In this document: positions 38,328 through 49,530 of the stretch, piece by piece | Position numbering within the stretch: the stretch's first letter is position 1 | Layout: each line of letters starts with the position of its first letter | DNA from: Tsuneonella dongtanensis | GTDB taxonomy: Bacteria > Pseudomonadota > Alphaproteobacteria > Sphingomonadales > Sphingomonadaceae | Length of the DNA: 64,000 nucleotides | Reading direction: 5' to 3' | Assembly (NCBI RefSeq): GCF_001698205.1 | Contig: NZ_CP016591.1 | Coordinates: 1,302,001 to 1,366,000, forward strand | The notes under the pieces: model-generated | The model's input: the letters and a program-made list of their open reading frames with translations, nothing else | What the model was told of the DNA's origin: nothing | The model's database searches: none | Made by a program: the position numbers and the translations under genes

Positions 38328-41171
38328 TCAGGCGGGTTTCTTCTTGGCGAGGCGCGCCTTGTTGCCGCGCAGGGCCTCGCCGCCATCGTTGATGCCGAGC
38401 GCAAGCCCGACCAGCGCGCGCTGCTGTTCCTCGTGCCGCTTGGCGTAACCGGTGGCCGGGGATGCGGCGACCTCGCGGCCGGCGTAGACCGGGCGCATGC
38501 CGTCCTTGCCCGCGGCGGAGGCGGCCTGCTCGATCAGCCGGTCGACGAAGAACCACGCGCCGTTGTTGCGCGGTTCTTCCTGGCACCAGACGATCGTCTC
38601 GAGGTTGGGCATGCGTCCGATGCGAACGGCCAGCGGCTCTCCGGGGAAGGGGTAGAGCTGCTCGATCCGCACGATCGATACGTCGTCGAGCCCTTCCTCG
38701 TCGCGCTTGGCGATGAGGTCGTAGGCGACCTTGCCGCTGCACAGGACGAGGCGGCGCACCTTCTCGTCGGCGATCTCGGTCGTGTCCGAGACGATGCGGC
38801 GGAAGTGGCTGTCGCCGGTGAACTCGTCGACGCCGCTCTTGGCCATCGGATGCCGCAGCAGGCTCTTGGGCGTCATGATGACCATCGGCTTGCGGAACGG
38901 GCGGAGCATCTGCCGGCGCAGAACGTGGAAGTAGTTCGCCGGGACCGTGATGTTGCACACCTGGATGTTGTCGTTAGCGCACAGCTGCAGGAACCGCTCG
39001 AGCCGCGCCGAGGAGTGTTCCGGGCCCTGGCCTTCATACCCGTGCGGCAGCAGCATCACGAGGCCGTTGGCGCGCAGCCACTTGGCCTCGCCCGCGGCGA
39101 TGAACTGGTCGATGATGATCTGCGCGCCGTTGGCGAAGTCGCCGAACTGGGCTTCCCACAGCACGAGGCTCTTCGGGTCGGCCATGGCGAAGCCGTATTC
39201 GAAGCCGAGCACGCCGTATTCGGACAGCGGGCTGTCGTAGACCTCGAACTTGCCATGCGGCAGCTGGGTGAGCGGGATGTACTTGCGCTCGGTCTTCTGG
39301 TCGACCCAGACCGCGTGCCGCTGGCTGAAGGTGCCGCGCCCAGAATCCTGCCCCGACAGGCGCACGCCGTGGCCTTCGGTGACGAGGCTGCCGTAAGCGA
39401 GAGCCTCGGCGGTCGCCCAGTCGAAGCCCTCGCCGTTGGCGAACATCTGGCGCTTCGCCTCGAGCACGCGCTCGAGCGTCTTGTGGATCGCCAGGTCCTC
39501 GGGAACGGTGGTGAGCGTGCGGCCGAGGCTGTCGAGCAGCTTGCGGGAGATCGCGGTATCGACGTTGCGGCGCGCTTCTTCGGGGTCGGCGGGCTTGTTG
39601 AGGCCGGCCCAGCGCCCGCCGAACCAGTCGGCAATGTTGGGCTTGTAGCTCTTGGCTCCCTCGAACTCCTCGTCGAGGTGGGCGTTGAACTCGTCGCACA
39701 TCGCGTCGGCGTCGCCGGGCTTGATGACGCCCTCCTGCTCGAGCCGGGCGGAATAGATCGAGCTGACCTTAGGGTGCTTGCCGATTGCGTCGTACATCAG
39801 CGGCTGGGTGAACTTGGGCTCGTCGCCTTCGTTGTGGCCGAAGCGGCGATAGCACCACATGTCGATCACGATGTCGCGGCCGAAACGTTGGCGATACTCG
39901 ATCGCGAGCTTGCAGGCGAAGGTCACCGCTTCGGGGTTGTCGCCGTTGACGTGGAGGATCGGCGCCTGGACGCCCTTGGCGACGTCGGACGGATAGGGCG
40001 AAGACCGGGCGAATTTCGGGCTGGTGGTGAAGCCGATCTGGTTGTTGATCACGAAATGCAGGCAGCCGCCGGTGTTGTAGCCGCGCACGCCGGAGAAGCC
40101 GAGGCATTCCCAGACGATCCCCTGTCCCGCGAACGCCGCGTCGCCGTGGATCAGCACGGGCAGGACCTGCTCGTGCTTCTTGAGGTCGTCGCGGATCGCC
40201 TGCTGCGCGCGCGCCTTGCCAAGCACGACCGGGTTCACCGCCTCGAGGTGCGAGGGGTTGGGGACCAGGCTCATGTGCACCTTGATCCCGTCGAACTCGC
40301 GGTCGGTCGATGTACCCAGGTGATACTTCACGTCGCCGGAGCCGCCGACATCGTCGGGGTTCGCGCTGCCGCCCGAGAATTCGTGGAAGATCACCCGGTA
40401 GGGCTTGGCCATGACGTTCGCGAGCACGTTCAGACGGCCGCGGTGGGCCATGCCGTAGATGATCTCGCGCACGCCGAGCGAGCCGCCGTACTTGATCACG
40501 CTTTCGAGCGCCGGGATCATCGCCTCGCCGCCGTCGAGGCCGAAGCGCTTGGTGCCGACGTACTTCTTGCCGAGGTACTTCTCGTACTGCTCGCCGCGGA
40601 TCACCGCGCCCAGGATCGCGCGCTTGCCTTCGGGAGTGAAGGTGATGACCTTGTCGGGACCTTCGATCCGCTCCTGGATGAAGCGGCGTTCCTCGACATC
40701 GGCGATGTGCATGTATTCGAAGCCGACGTCGCCGCAGTAGTTCTTGCGGAGGATCCGCACGAGCTCGCCGACGCTCGCCCATTCGAGGCCGAGCGTGCCG
40801 CCCAGATATACCTGTCGTTCGAGCGCGGCACCGGTGAAGCCATGGTACTCCGGCGTCATGTCGGCGGGCAGATCGCGGGTGGAAAGCCCGAGCGGGTCGA
40901 GGTTCGCGGCAAGGTGACCGCGCACCCGGTAGGTCCGCACGAGCATCATCGCGCGGATCGAATCGCCAGCCGCCTGCTCGACCGCCTTGTCGTCCATGAC
41001 CTTGCCGGCTTTCGCGGCAGCGGCCTTGACCGCGACTTGCATCGCGGTCGGGCCGAGCGCCTGGGTAAGGTCGTCCTCCGCCTCGCCGCCGACCAGCGGC
41101 CAGCGCGCGTTGGCCCACGACGGGCCCGGTTGCGGGTCGTCGGGGAGGAAATCGTGTGCTTCGTTACCCAT
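38328..41171 (-). CDS. sucA: 2-Oxoglutarate dehydrogenase E1 component
   Basis: A 947-residue thiamine-diphosphate enzyme. The N-terminal E2-binding segment has GPSWANARWP; the TPP-binding core shows GMAHRGRLNVLANVM, GDAAFAGQGIVWECLGFSG and INNQIGFTTSP; the C-terminal transketolase-like part has GHGVRLSGQDSGRGTFSQRH and HGYEGQGPEHSSARLERFLQ. It decarboxylates 2-oxoglutarate and loads succinyl onto E2. It is followed at 11 bases by sucB; the 76-base gap upstream to sucD has no strong promoter signal. Confidence 0.97.
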   Translation of the reverse strand: MGNEAHDFLPDDPQPGPSWANARWPLVGGEAEDDLTQALGPTAMQVAVKAAAAKAGKVMDDKAVEQAAGDSIRAMMLVRTYRVRGHLAANLDPLGLSTRDLPADMTPEYHGFTGAALERQVYLGGTLGLEWASVGELVRILRKNYCGDVGFEYMHIADVEERRFIQERIEGPDKVITFTPEGKRAILGAVIRGEQYEKYLGKKYVGTKRFGLDGGEAMIPALESVIKYGGSLGVREIIYGMAHRGRLNVLANVMAKPYRVIFHEFSGGSANPDDVGGSGDVKYHLGTSTDREFDGIKVHMSLVPNPSHLEAVNPVVLGKARAQQAIRDDLKKHEQVLPVLIHGDAAFAGQGIVWECLGFSGVRGYNTGGCLHFVINNQIGFTTSPKFARSSPYPSDVAKGVQAPILHVNGDNPEAVTFACKLAIEYRQRFGRDIVIDMWCYRRFGHNEGDEPKFTQPLMYDAIGKHPKVSSIYSARLEQEGVIKPGDADAMCDEFNAHLDEEFEGAKSYKPNIADWFGGRWAGLNKPADPEEARRNVDTAISRKLLDSLGRTLTTVPEDLAIHKTLERVLEAKRQMFANGEGFDWATAEALAYGSLVTEGHGVRLSGQDSGRGTFSQRHAVWVDQKTERKYIPLTQLPHGKFEVYDSPLSEYGVLGFEYGFAMADPKSLVLWEAQFGDFANGAQIIIDQFIAAGEAKWLRANGLVMLLPHGYEGQGPEHSSARLERFLQLCANDNIQVCNITVPANYFHVLRRQMLRPFRKPMVIMTPKSLLRHPMAKSGVDEFTGDSHFRRIVSDTTEIADEKVRRLVLCSGKVAYDLIAKRDEEGLDDVSIVRIEQLYPFPGEPLAVRIGRMPNLETIVWCQEEPRNNGAWFFVDRLIEQAASAAGKDGMRPVYAGREVAASPATGYAKRHEEQQRALVGLALGINDGGEALRGNKARLAKKKPA

Positions 41172-41247
41172 CGGATGGCCTACCTTTGATGAGGTAATGC
41201 CCGAACCATGGAGGCGCTCCCGGGGAGGAGGCGCGCCGCCCTTGTGG

Positions 41248-43280
<2,033 letters not shown>

Positions 43281-43288
43281 TCAGCGTC

Positions 43289-43447
43289 TCAGCCCCAGCC
43301 GCCCGCATCCCCTCCGGAAGGCGAGATGGCCGAGGCGTTCGTGCTCGACAAGTCGTTGGCCGCACGCTTGAGTTCGGCCGGGCCATAGCCCAGGACCGCC
43401 ATTCCGATGGTAACAACTCCGGCGAGCATGACGAGTTTCCAGAACAT
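43289..43447 (-). CDS. 52-residue membrane microprotein
   Basis: ATG 43447 opens MFWKLVMLAGVVTIGMAVLG (one membrane helix, residues about 4-22), then YGPAELKRAANDL and a Ser/Gly/Ala tail ending GGWG, with stop at 43289-43291. Codon use is GC3-rich as in real genes. There is no Shine-Dalgarno; a TTGACC/GACAAT promoter ends 9 bases before the ATG, so a leaderless mRNA is likely. It lies between mdh and the GGDEF/EAL gene. Function unknown. Confidence 0.55.
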   Translation of the reverse strand: MFWKLVMLAGVVTIGMAVLGYGPAELKRAANDLSSTNASAISPSGGDAGGWG

Positions 43448-43456
43448 GGACGGGAA

Positions 43457-43486
43457 ATTGTCTGGCGAGCGTTAATTCGCGGTCAA
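43457..43486 (-). promoter_or_regulatory. Candidate promoter of a leaderless microprotein gene
   Basis: On the minus strand: TTGACC (43486-43481), 18-base spacer, GACAAT (43462-43457). The start codon begins 9 bases after the -10, where transcription would be expected to start. Confidence 0.45.
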
Positions 43487-43526
43487 GGCAGAAGGTTGAC
43501 GGGCGGGTAATCCCCCACAGGGCGTT

Positions 43527-45488
43527 TCATCCCGCGCGGCGGGCCGCCAGCGGTTGGCGCTCATGCGCGAGCAGCGTCGCAGCGATGTAATCGGGGACTG
43601 CGCGGCTGAAATAGTATCCCTGGCCCATGGAGCAGCCCGCCGCGCGAACCGTGGCAACCTGTTCGATCGTCTCAAGGCCCTCGGCCACGATGTCCATCCC
43701 GAGCTGCGCGCCGAGTTCGGCCACGGCGCGGATGATCGCCTCGCTCTTGCGACCGACCTTGGGCCCGGAAACGAAGCTGCGGTCGACCTTGATCTTGCTG
43801 AACGGAAAGCGATCGATGTAGCCGAGCGACGAGTAGCCGGTGCCGAAATCGTCCAGCGCGAAATGGACGCCGGCGGCAGCCAGCTCGTTGATGAAGTTTT
43901 CGGTCGCGTGGTTGTCGTCGAGGAACAGGCTCTCGGTCACTTCCAGCTCGAGCCGCGATGGCGGGAGCCCGGCATCGCGCAGCGCCGAAAGGATGCCGAG
44001 CGCGGCACCCGGCGCCTTGATCTGGAGCGGCGAGAGATTGACCGCGAGCGTCACGTCGTCGGGCCAGTGAACCGCGGTGCGCGCGGCCTGCGCGGTGATC
44101 CAGTTGCCCAGCGTGACGATAAGACCTGTATCTTCGGCCACAGGGATGAACTCGTCGGGCATGAGCTCGCCCTTTTCCGGGTGGAACCAGCGGACGAGCG
44201 CCTCGAAGGTGCGGATCCGGCCACTGTCGAGATCGACGATGGGCTGGAAGAAGATCGCCAGCTCGTCGCGCTGGATAGCGGCGCGGAGCTCCGCCTCGAT
44301 CTCGCGGCGGCGCATGAGGTTCCGGCTCATTGCCGGATCGTAGAACCGGTTGCGGTTCTTGCCGCCGATCTTTGCGTGATAGAGCGCAAGGTCCGCGCGC
44401 TGCATCAGTGCATCGGCATCCGCGCCGTCCTCGGGGAGCAGGGCGATCCCCATCGACGCGGGGACTTCCAGCCGTTCGGCATCGAGCCGGAGCGGCCGGG
44501 TGACGTTCGCGAGCACCCGCGTGGCGAGGGCCTCTGTCGCCCGGCGGCTCGTCACCGGACAGAGCAGGATGAACTCGTCGCCCCCGAAGCGGCAGATCGT
44601 CGATCCGGTGGGGGCAACCTCGCGCAGGCGCTCGGCGACTGCCGCGAGAACGCGGTCGCCGATGGTGTGACCAAGGAGGTCGTTCACTTCCTTGAAGCGG
44701 TCGAGGTCAAGCCAGAACAGCGCAAGCAGGTCGTCCGGGCCGAGGCCCTCGACGGTTTCGCCCAGGGCGTGATCGAGGCCGGCCCGGTTGGCGAGTCCCG
44801 TGACGACGTCGGTGCGGGCCAGAGCCTTCATGCTTTCAGCGAGCCTGGCATTCGTCGCGGCCGCTCTGGTCGCGTCCTGCAGCGAGAGCGCGATCGTGTG
44901 CACGATCATCCCGACAGCGGGAAGGGCCAGCGTGATGCACCCCGCCAGGGTGACGTAGGCCAGCGATCCCTCGGCGAAGAGCGCCAAGGCGAGCGGCAGT
45001 CCGACCAGGGCCGACTGCATCATCGCGATCACCGGTCGGCCGGCATCGCGGGCCGCGGTGGCGATGGCATAGCCGACCACGAACGGAAGGATCATTACCT
45101 GGACCGCGACGTCCACCCCGCGCCAGATCGCCGCTGCGGCGAACAGGCCCAGGGCAAGCGCGTAGGCGGCGGCACCGCTCGTGTAGACGATCTCGAGCCA
45201 GCGGGCGGGGTAGGCGCCGCCCTTCCGGGACATGAAGGTCATCGCGGCAATGCGTGCCAGACCGGTGGCGGTCAGCGCGGCAGCTCCGGCTTCAAGCAAG
45301 AAATCTCCGGTCGAGAATGCCGCGACTGCCGAGATGATCGAGCCGATCGCCGTCGCAAGGACGAGGCCGGCGGGCTTGTTGTAGAGCGTGCGCAGGAGCG
45401 ACAGGTGTACGTCGCTGCTGGGCGGTTCGGTCTCCCCGAACCATCCCCAGAGCCAAGATATCCGGCTGAGCGCGACCTCTCCGTTCAT
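43527..45488 (-). CDS. Membrane GGDEF/EAL cyclic-di-GMP protein
   Basis: A 653-residue protein. Residues about 40-205 form a membrane sensor region of some six helices. GGDEF domain: DLDRFKEVND (261-270) and FGGDEF (301-306), an intact active site, but no RxxD inhibitory site at the usual place before it (residues 293-296 are PTGS). EAL domain: FEALVRW (428-434), NLSPLQ, EVTES, DDFGTGYSS (546-554) and AEGLET, so all major metal and catalytic residues appear present. It could make and degrade c-di-GMP; net activity cannot be read. The input signal is unknown. Confidence 0.92.
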   Translation of the reverse strand: MNGEVALSRISWLWGWFGETEPPSSDVHLSLLRTLYNKPAGLVLATAIGSIISAVAAFSTGDFLLEAGAAALTATGLARIAAMTFMSRKGGAYPARWLEIVYTSGAAAYALALGLFAAAAIWRGVDVAVQVMILPFVVGYAIATAARDAGRPVIAMMQSALVGLPLALALFAEGSLAYVTLAGCITLALPAVGMIVHTIALSLQDATRAAATNARLAESMKALARTDVVTGLANRAGLDHALGETVEGLGPDDLLALFWLDLDRFKEVNDLLGHTIGDRVLAAVAERLREVAPTGSTICRFGGDEFILLCPVTSRRATEALATRVLANVTRPLRLDAERLEVPASMGIALLPEDGADADALMQRADLALYHAKIGGKNRNRFYDPAMSRNLMRRREIEAELRAAIQRDELAIFFQPIVDLDSGRIRTFEALVRWFHPEKGELMPDEFIPVAEDTGLIVTLGNWITAQAARTAVHWPDDVTLAVNLSPLQIKAPGAALGILSALRDAGLPPSRLELEVTESLFLDDNHATENFINELAAAGVHFALDDFGTGYSSLGYIDRFPFSKIKVDRSFVSGPKVGRKSEAIIRAVAELGAQLGMDIVAEGLETIEQVATVRAAGCSMGQGYYFSRAVPDYIAATLLAHERQPLAARRAG

Positions 45489-45554
45489 ATGCCGGTGCCT
45501 TAGACCACGTCCGTCACCGGCAGGTTAAGACGGCCGTTACCGTCTAAGGTCCTA

Positions 45555-45866
45555 TCAAGCACACGTTTTGCCGCGTTCGCGGTGGCGGGCGGCCAGACGT
45601 CGGTCGAGCGTGCCGCAAATCTCCAGCCACCAGGCGTGTCCCTGGTCGTCGCCCGCCTCCAGCGCCCGCTCGGCTTCGCGCAGCGCGGCGATCGCAGCGC
45701 CAAGTCCGTGGGTTGCGAAATGACGCAGGGCGGCGGCAAGCACGGCGTCGTCCGCCGGGCCAGGGTCGCCGTTGTCGTTGGCTGCGCGCGAGAGCGCCTT
45801 GCGGGCGAAGGCGCGGGCAATAGGCGAACGCGTGACCGACCGGGCGGGGGCGAAGCGAAGCGGCAT
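45555..45866 (-). CDS. Short conserved hypothetical protein
   Basis: A 103-residue protein starting MPLRFAPARSVTRSPIARAF with an RAANDN motif, then a helical part (LAAALRHFATHGLGAAIAAL and WWLEICGTLDRRLA). I recall this MPLRFAP...AANDN type from sphingomonad genomes but no function is known. ATG 45866 is chosen for the family-like N-terminus; ATG 45902 would add 12 residues. It stands between the GGDEF/EAL and SleB genes, all on the minus strand. Confidence 0.7.
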   Translation of the reverse strand: MPLRFAPARSVTRSPIARAFARKALSRAANDNGDPGPADDAVLAAALRHFATHGLGAAIAALREAERALEAGDDQGHAWWLEICGTLDRRLAARHRERGKTCA

Positions 45867-45966
45867 GAAGTGCAGGTTTCCTGTTGCGACCGGGACAACC
45901 ATCGTTAGCCGACAGAGCCTAAGCCTCGGTTCGAGGACAGGGTTACGCGATCGGTAACTGCCAAGG

Positions 45967-47136
45967 TTATCGGGCGTTTACGTCTGCCGCCGGGGTTGCG
46001 CCGGGTTGTGCGATCCATCGCCCGGAATTGGCGTATTCTGCCTTCACGGTGCCCGTCTGCGGCAGGTTCTCGGCCGCGTAGAGGCGGTCTCCACCGCGCG
46101 CCTGGACCGGCGCGGCATAGACCGGCGGCGGGGGCGGGGCATAGGCGGCGCTCGCGGCCACGGCCTTCATCCGCGCCGCTTCGTAGGCCTGCGCCAGCAC
46201 CACCGGATCGGGCGCTGAGCCCGCCGGGTCGGTATAGGAGCGCGGGTGCGGCGCGGCCACGGGTTCGCGCCCGGCATAGCGCGCGGCAAAGGCATCCGAA
46301 CGCCCGGCGACTCCGCGCCATTTGTAGAAGGTGTGGAGGCCGATTGTGCCGACGTTCGTCAGGCTCGAGGCCCAGTAGGGCAGCACGTAAGTCGCGTGAT
46401 AATGCGTCGCGAGCCCGATCGGGGCGTAGACGTAGCCGGCGAGCGACGCCGCGGCGACGCCGCGCGCCCGGTCCCAGCTCGCCTTGGCGGGCTTGCGGTT
46501 GAGGCTGCCGTCGCAGGTGAAGCTGAACTGGCACCCGGTCTTGCGCTCGGAGCCCTGGAAGACGACGCCGCACACGCTGTTGGGATAGCTGGGATGCGCG
46601 ACCCGGTTGAGGATCACCTGCGCCACCGCGCGCTGGCCTTCGGTCGGTTCGTTGGCGGACTCATAATAGAGCGCCAAGGTCATGCACTGGAGCGCGCGCG
46701 CCTTGTCGATCCCGGTTCCGCTGCCGAGGAAGGCACGCGCGGCCGGTCCGGCCAGCGTGTCTGTTCGGGCGGGCTCGGCATCCGAGTGCGCGCCGGTCTC
46801 GATCGGGGGAGGCGGACCCGCGTCGTGATCGAGGGCGAGCTGCGGCAGGTCCTCGAGGTAGAAGAACGCCGAGCCGGGAAAGCTCTCGCCCGGGGTCTCG
46901 AAAGGCATCGCGGCGGCTTCGGCCTCGACAGCCGTGTCGAAATCCAGCGCGCGCCAGTCGCCGGGCGCGGCCATCGCGGGGACTGCCACCGCGGCGGCCA
47001 GCGCCAGCAGCCGGCGTCCGCTGTGCGGCCCGCGGAATACCGCCTCGAACAGCGCGCGCGGCGTCAGCGAACGCCGCCGGTCGCGCCGCTCGCGGCGGTC
47101 GGCAATGCGCTGGAGGGTGGCTTGCTGGCGGTTCAC
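45967..47136 (-). CDS. Cell wall hydrolase, SleB-like
   Basis: A 389-residue protein. After a basic N-terminus, a membrane anchor or signal lies at about 41-57. The hydrolase domain (about 145-265) shows CMTLALYYESANEPTEGQRA with probable catalytic Glu159, VILNRVAHPSYPNSVCGVVF and GCQFSFTCDG, the Hydrolase_2/SleB pattern of lytic transglycosylases that cut peptidoglycan. The C-terminal 110 residues are Pro/Ala-rich and low complexity. Likely role: septal or general wall remodelling rather than spore germination, as the host does not sporulate. Confidence 0.88.
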   Translation of the reverse strand: MNRQQATLQRIADRRERRDRRRSLTPRALFEAVFRGPHSGRRLLALAAAVAVPAMAAPGDWRALDFDTAVEAEAAAMPFETPGESFPGSAFFYLEDLPQLALDHDAGPPPPIETGAHSDAEPARTDTLAGPAARAFLGSGTGIDKARALQCMTLALYYESANEPTEGQRAVAQVILNRVAHPSYPNSVCGVVFQGSERKTGCQFSFTCDGSLNRKPAKASWDRARGVAAASLAGYVYAPIGLATHYHATYVLPYWASSLTNVGTIGLHTFYKWRGVAGRSDAFAARYAGREPVAAPHPRSYTDPAGSAPDPVVLAQAYEAARMKAVAASAAYAPPPPPVYAAPVQARGGDRLYAAENLPQTGTVKAEYANSGRWIAQPGATPAADVNAR

Positions 47137-47270
47137 TCGGGTTCCTGCGTTGTCACGGCCTTCGGCCGTAGCAGCGTCAGAAGGTGGCCACGAGCGGCAC
47201 GGCTGCCGGTGTCCCTTGGCGGAACAGGCCGCAAGGCGAAGTTAAACCGGGTGCCTTCGAAACGGTTAAC

Positions 47271-47299
47271 TTGGCAAATCGACACGGCGCGCCTATCGC
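47271..47299 (+). promoter_or_regulatory. Candidate promoter of the btu operon
   Basis: TTGGCA (47271-47276), 17-base spacer, TATCGC (47294-47299). Transcription from here would begin just before the cobalamin riboswitch. Confidence 0.5.
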
Positions 47300-47312
47300 C
47301 GCGCCCACGTCA

Positions 47313-47490
47313 TGGGTTGTCCGGGAAACCGGACCGAAGAGGGAAGGAGGTGCGATACCTCCGCTGCCCCCGCAACTGTGACCGGGGAGCGATCCCGCCA
47401 CATGCCACTGGTCGATCCGACCGGGAAGGCGGCGGGAAAGCGTCGATCCGGGAGCCAGGAGACCTGCCCAGGACGGTCGTTCCGCAGCCG
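47313..47490 (+). ncRNA. Cobalamin riboswitch
   Basis: The conserved core is clear: GGGAAGGAGGTGCGATACCT (47341-47360), GCTGCCCCCGCAACTGTGAC (47363-47382), GCCACTG (47404-47410), GGGAAGG (47423-47429) and the B12 box GCCAGGAGACCTGCC (47454-47468). It binds adenosylcobalamin or a relative and shuts off the downstream gene. The expression platform contains CCTCCC (47538-47543), which can pair with the btuB ribosome binding site GGGAGG (47571-47576), so translation control is likely. Ends of the element are approximate. Confidence 0.95.
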
Positions 47491-47580
47491 GGCGGGGTGT
47501 ACCGGAATGCAGCGAAGGCGCGCCCGATAACGGCGTTCCTCCCGCCATGGACGGCATGTTCGTTCATGTTGGGAGGTTCC

Positions 47581-49530
47581 ATGTCCATACGATTGATATT
47601 GCTGATGTCCGCTGTCCTGTCCGCGCCCGCGCTGGCGCAGGAGGACACCGGGGATACGACCTTGCTGGGGGTCGAGTTCTACCCCGTGGCCACCATCGCC
47701 GAGACCGAGATCCGCGTCGTCGCCAGCGGCCTGCCCGCGTCCGACGCCGACGATCCCTACCCGGTCGACGTCATCGGAGACCGCGAGCTGCGCAGCGTGC
47801 AGGGTCCGGACCTGACCCGGGCGCTACGGCGGATGCCGGGCGTCACGATTACGCGCAACGGCAGCGTCGGCGGGTTCACCGGAGTCCGCGTGCGCGGAGC
47901 GGGGGCGGAGCAGCTCCTCGTCCTTATCGACGGGGTCAAGGTGAACGACGTATCGAGCCCCGGCGGCGGCTTCGACTTCGGCAACCTAATGGCGGAGGAA
48001 GTCGGCAAGGTCGAACTGCTGCGCGGTTCGCACTCGGTCGTCTGGGGTTCGGACGCGATCGCCGGGGTCATGAACCTGTCGACCCGCACCGCCAACGGGG
48101 TCGCCGCGAGCGCCGAGTACGGCGGCCCGCGCCAGGTCAGCACGCAGGCCCTCGCAGGCGTCGACGGACGGCTGGTCGAGGCGAGCGTATCGGGCGGCTG
48201 GGTCCGTTCGCGCGGCATCTCGTCCGCGGCGATCGGGACCGAGCGCGACGGGTTCGAGCAATGGCACGTCTCGGGCCGGGCGCGCGCCTTCCTTGCCGAC
48301 GGTCTCTCCGCCGTGGCGAGCGGGCGATATGCCGATGGCTCGCTCGACCTCGACGGCTTCCCACCGCCGACCTTCTTCGTGTTCGACGACACCAACGAAC
48401 GGCAAGACACCCGCGAGCGCTCGGGCCGGGCAGGCCTCGAGTACAAGGGCGATCGGCTGATGCTGAGCGCGGGGGTCGTGCGCAGCGCGAACGACCGCGA
48501 CCTCGTCGACGAGGATACAGGGCCCGCGCCCTATTACGAGACCACCGGCCGCCTGACCCGCGCCGAGCTGTTCGGTCGCTACCGGCTGGCGGGCCGGTTC
48601 GAGAACGTGCGCATCGATTTCGGCGCCGACCGCGAATGGAGCCGGTTCACGGCAGACGGTGCGTTTTCCGCCGACCGCGGCAGCGCACATACCGCGAGCG
48701 GCCATGCGATGCTGACGTACGACCGAAACGGCGGCGTGATCCTGGGCGTGGGTGCGCGCTACGACGACCACAACCGCTTCGGCGGCGAATGGACCCTCGG
48801 CGCGAACGGCGCGGTGGAGCTGGCCGATGGTCTCGACCTGCGCGCCAGCTATGGCGAGGGGTTCAAGGCGCCCACGCTGTTCCAGCTCCTGTCGGACTTC
48901 GGCAATCCCGCGCTGAGCCCCGAACGCAGCAAGAGCTACGACGTGGGACTGACCTATTCGGACAATGCCTTTTCGGCCGCCCTGTCGCTTTTCCGCCGCG
49001 ACAGCCGCGACCTGATCGACTTCGTCTCGTGCTTCGGCGTGACCGGAGGCATCTGCACGAACCGGCCTTTCGGCACCTACGACAACGTCGGCCGCGCGCG
49101 GGCCGAGGGGTTCGAGGTCGAGCTGGGCGCGGAGCCGGTCCGCGGGCTCGGCTTCGGCGCGGCCTACAGCTACGCGAAGTCGCGCGATCGCGACGCCGGG
49201 ACCGATCTCGCGCGCCGTCCGCGCCACGCGCTGACCCTGACGGGCGACTGGGACACCGATCCGCTGCACCACCGGGGCCTTAAGCTCGGTGCCGACCTGC
49301 GGCTGGTCGGCGACAGCTTCGACGATGCAGGTAACTTCACGCGTATCGACGGGCATGCGCTGGTCGACCTGCGCGCGAGCAAGGTCTTGTTCGCGCTCGA
49401 CATGCGCCAGCAATACGACGTGGAGCTGTTCGGCCGGGTCGAGAACCTGTTCGACGCGCGCTACACCGAGGTTGCGGGATACGGGACGCAGGGCCGCGCG
49501 GCCTATGTCGGGGTGAGGGTGGGGATGTGA
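47581..49530 (+). CDS. btuB: TonB-dependent cobalamin receptor BtuB
   Basis: A 649-residue outer-membrane receptor. Signal peptide MSIRLILLMSAVLSAPALA; plug domain from about residue 58 (PVDVIGDRELRS, MPGVTITRNGSVGGFTGVRV, LLVLIDGVKVND); 22-stranded barrel ending YVGVRVGM with the expected aromatic/hydrophobic last strand. Control by the cobalamin riboswitch and the following btuFCD genes identify the substrate as a corrinoid. ATG 47581 follows GGGAGG; the frame is open far upstream but only through the riboswitch and intergenic DNA. The stop overlaps btuF. Confidence 0.95.
   Translation: MSIRLILLMSAVLSAPALAQEDTGDTTLLGVEFYPVATIAETEIRVVASGLPASDADDPYPVDVIGDRELRSVQGPDLTRALRRMPGVTITRNGSVGGFTGVRVRGAGAEQLLVLIDGVKVNDVSSPGGGFDFGNLMAEEVGKVELLRGSHSVVWGSDAIAGVMNLSTRTANGVAASAEYGGPRQVSTQALAGVDGRLVEASVSGGWVRSRGISSAAIGTERDGFEQWHVSGRARAFLADGLSAVASGRYADGSLDLDGFPPPTFFVFDDTNERQDTRERSGRAGLEYKGDRLMLSAGVVRSANDRDLVDEDTGPAPYYETTGRLTRAELFGRYRLAGRFENVRIDFGADREWSRFTADGAFSADRGSAHTASGHAMLTYDRNGGVILGVGARYDDHNRFGGEWTLGANGAVELADGLDLRASYGEGFKAPTLFQLLSDFGNPALSPERSKSYDVGLTYSDNAFSAALSLFRRDSRDLIDFVSCFGVTGGICTNRPFGTYDNVGRARAEGFEVELGAEPVRGLGFGAAYSYAKSRDRDAGTDLARRPRHALTLTGDWDTDPLHHRGLKLGADLRLVGDSFDDAGNFTRIDGHALVDLRASKVLFALDMRQQYDVELFGRVENLFDARYTEVAGYGTQGRAAYVGVRVGM

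Noticed and set aside
46246-47580. In-frame extension of btuB of about 445 codons upstream
   Set aside because: It runs antisense to the SleB gene and through the cobalamin riboswitch; ATG 47581 has a ribosome site and a signal peptide.
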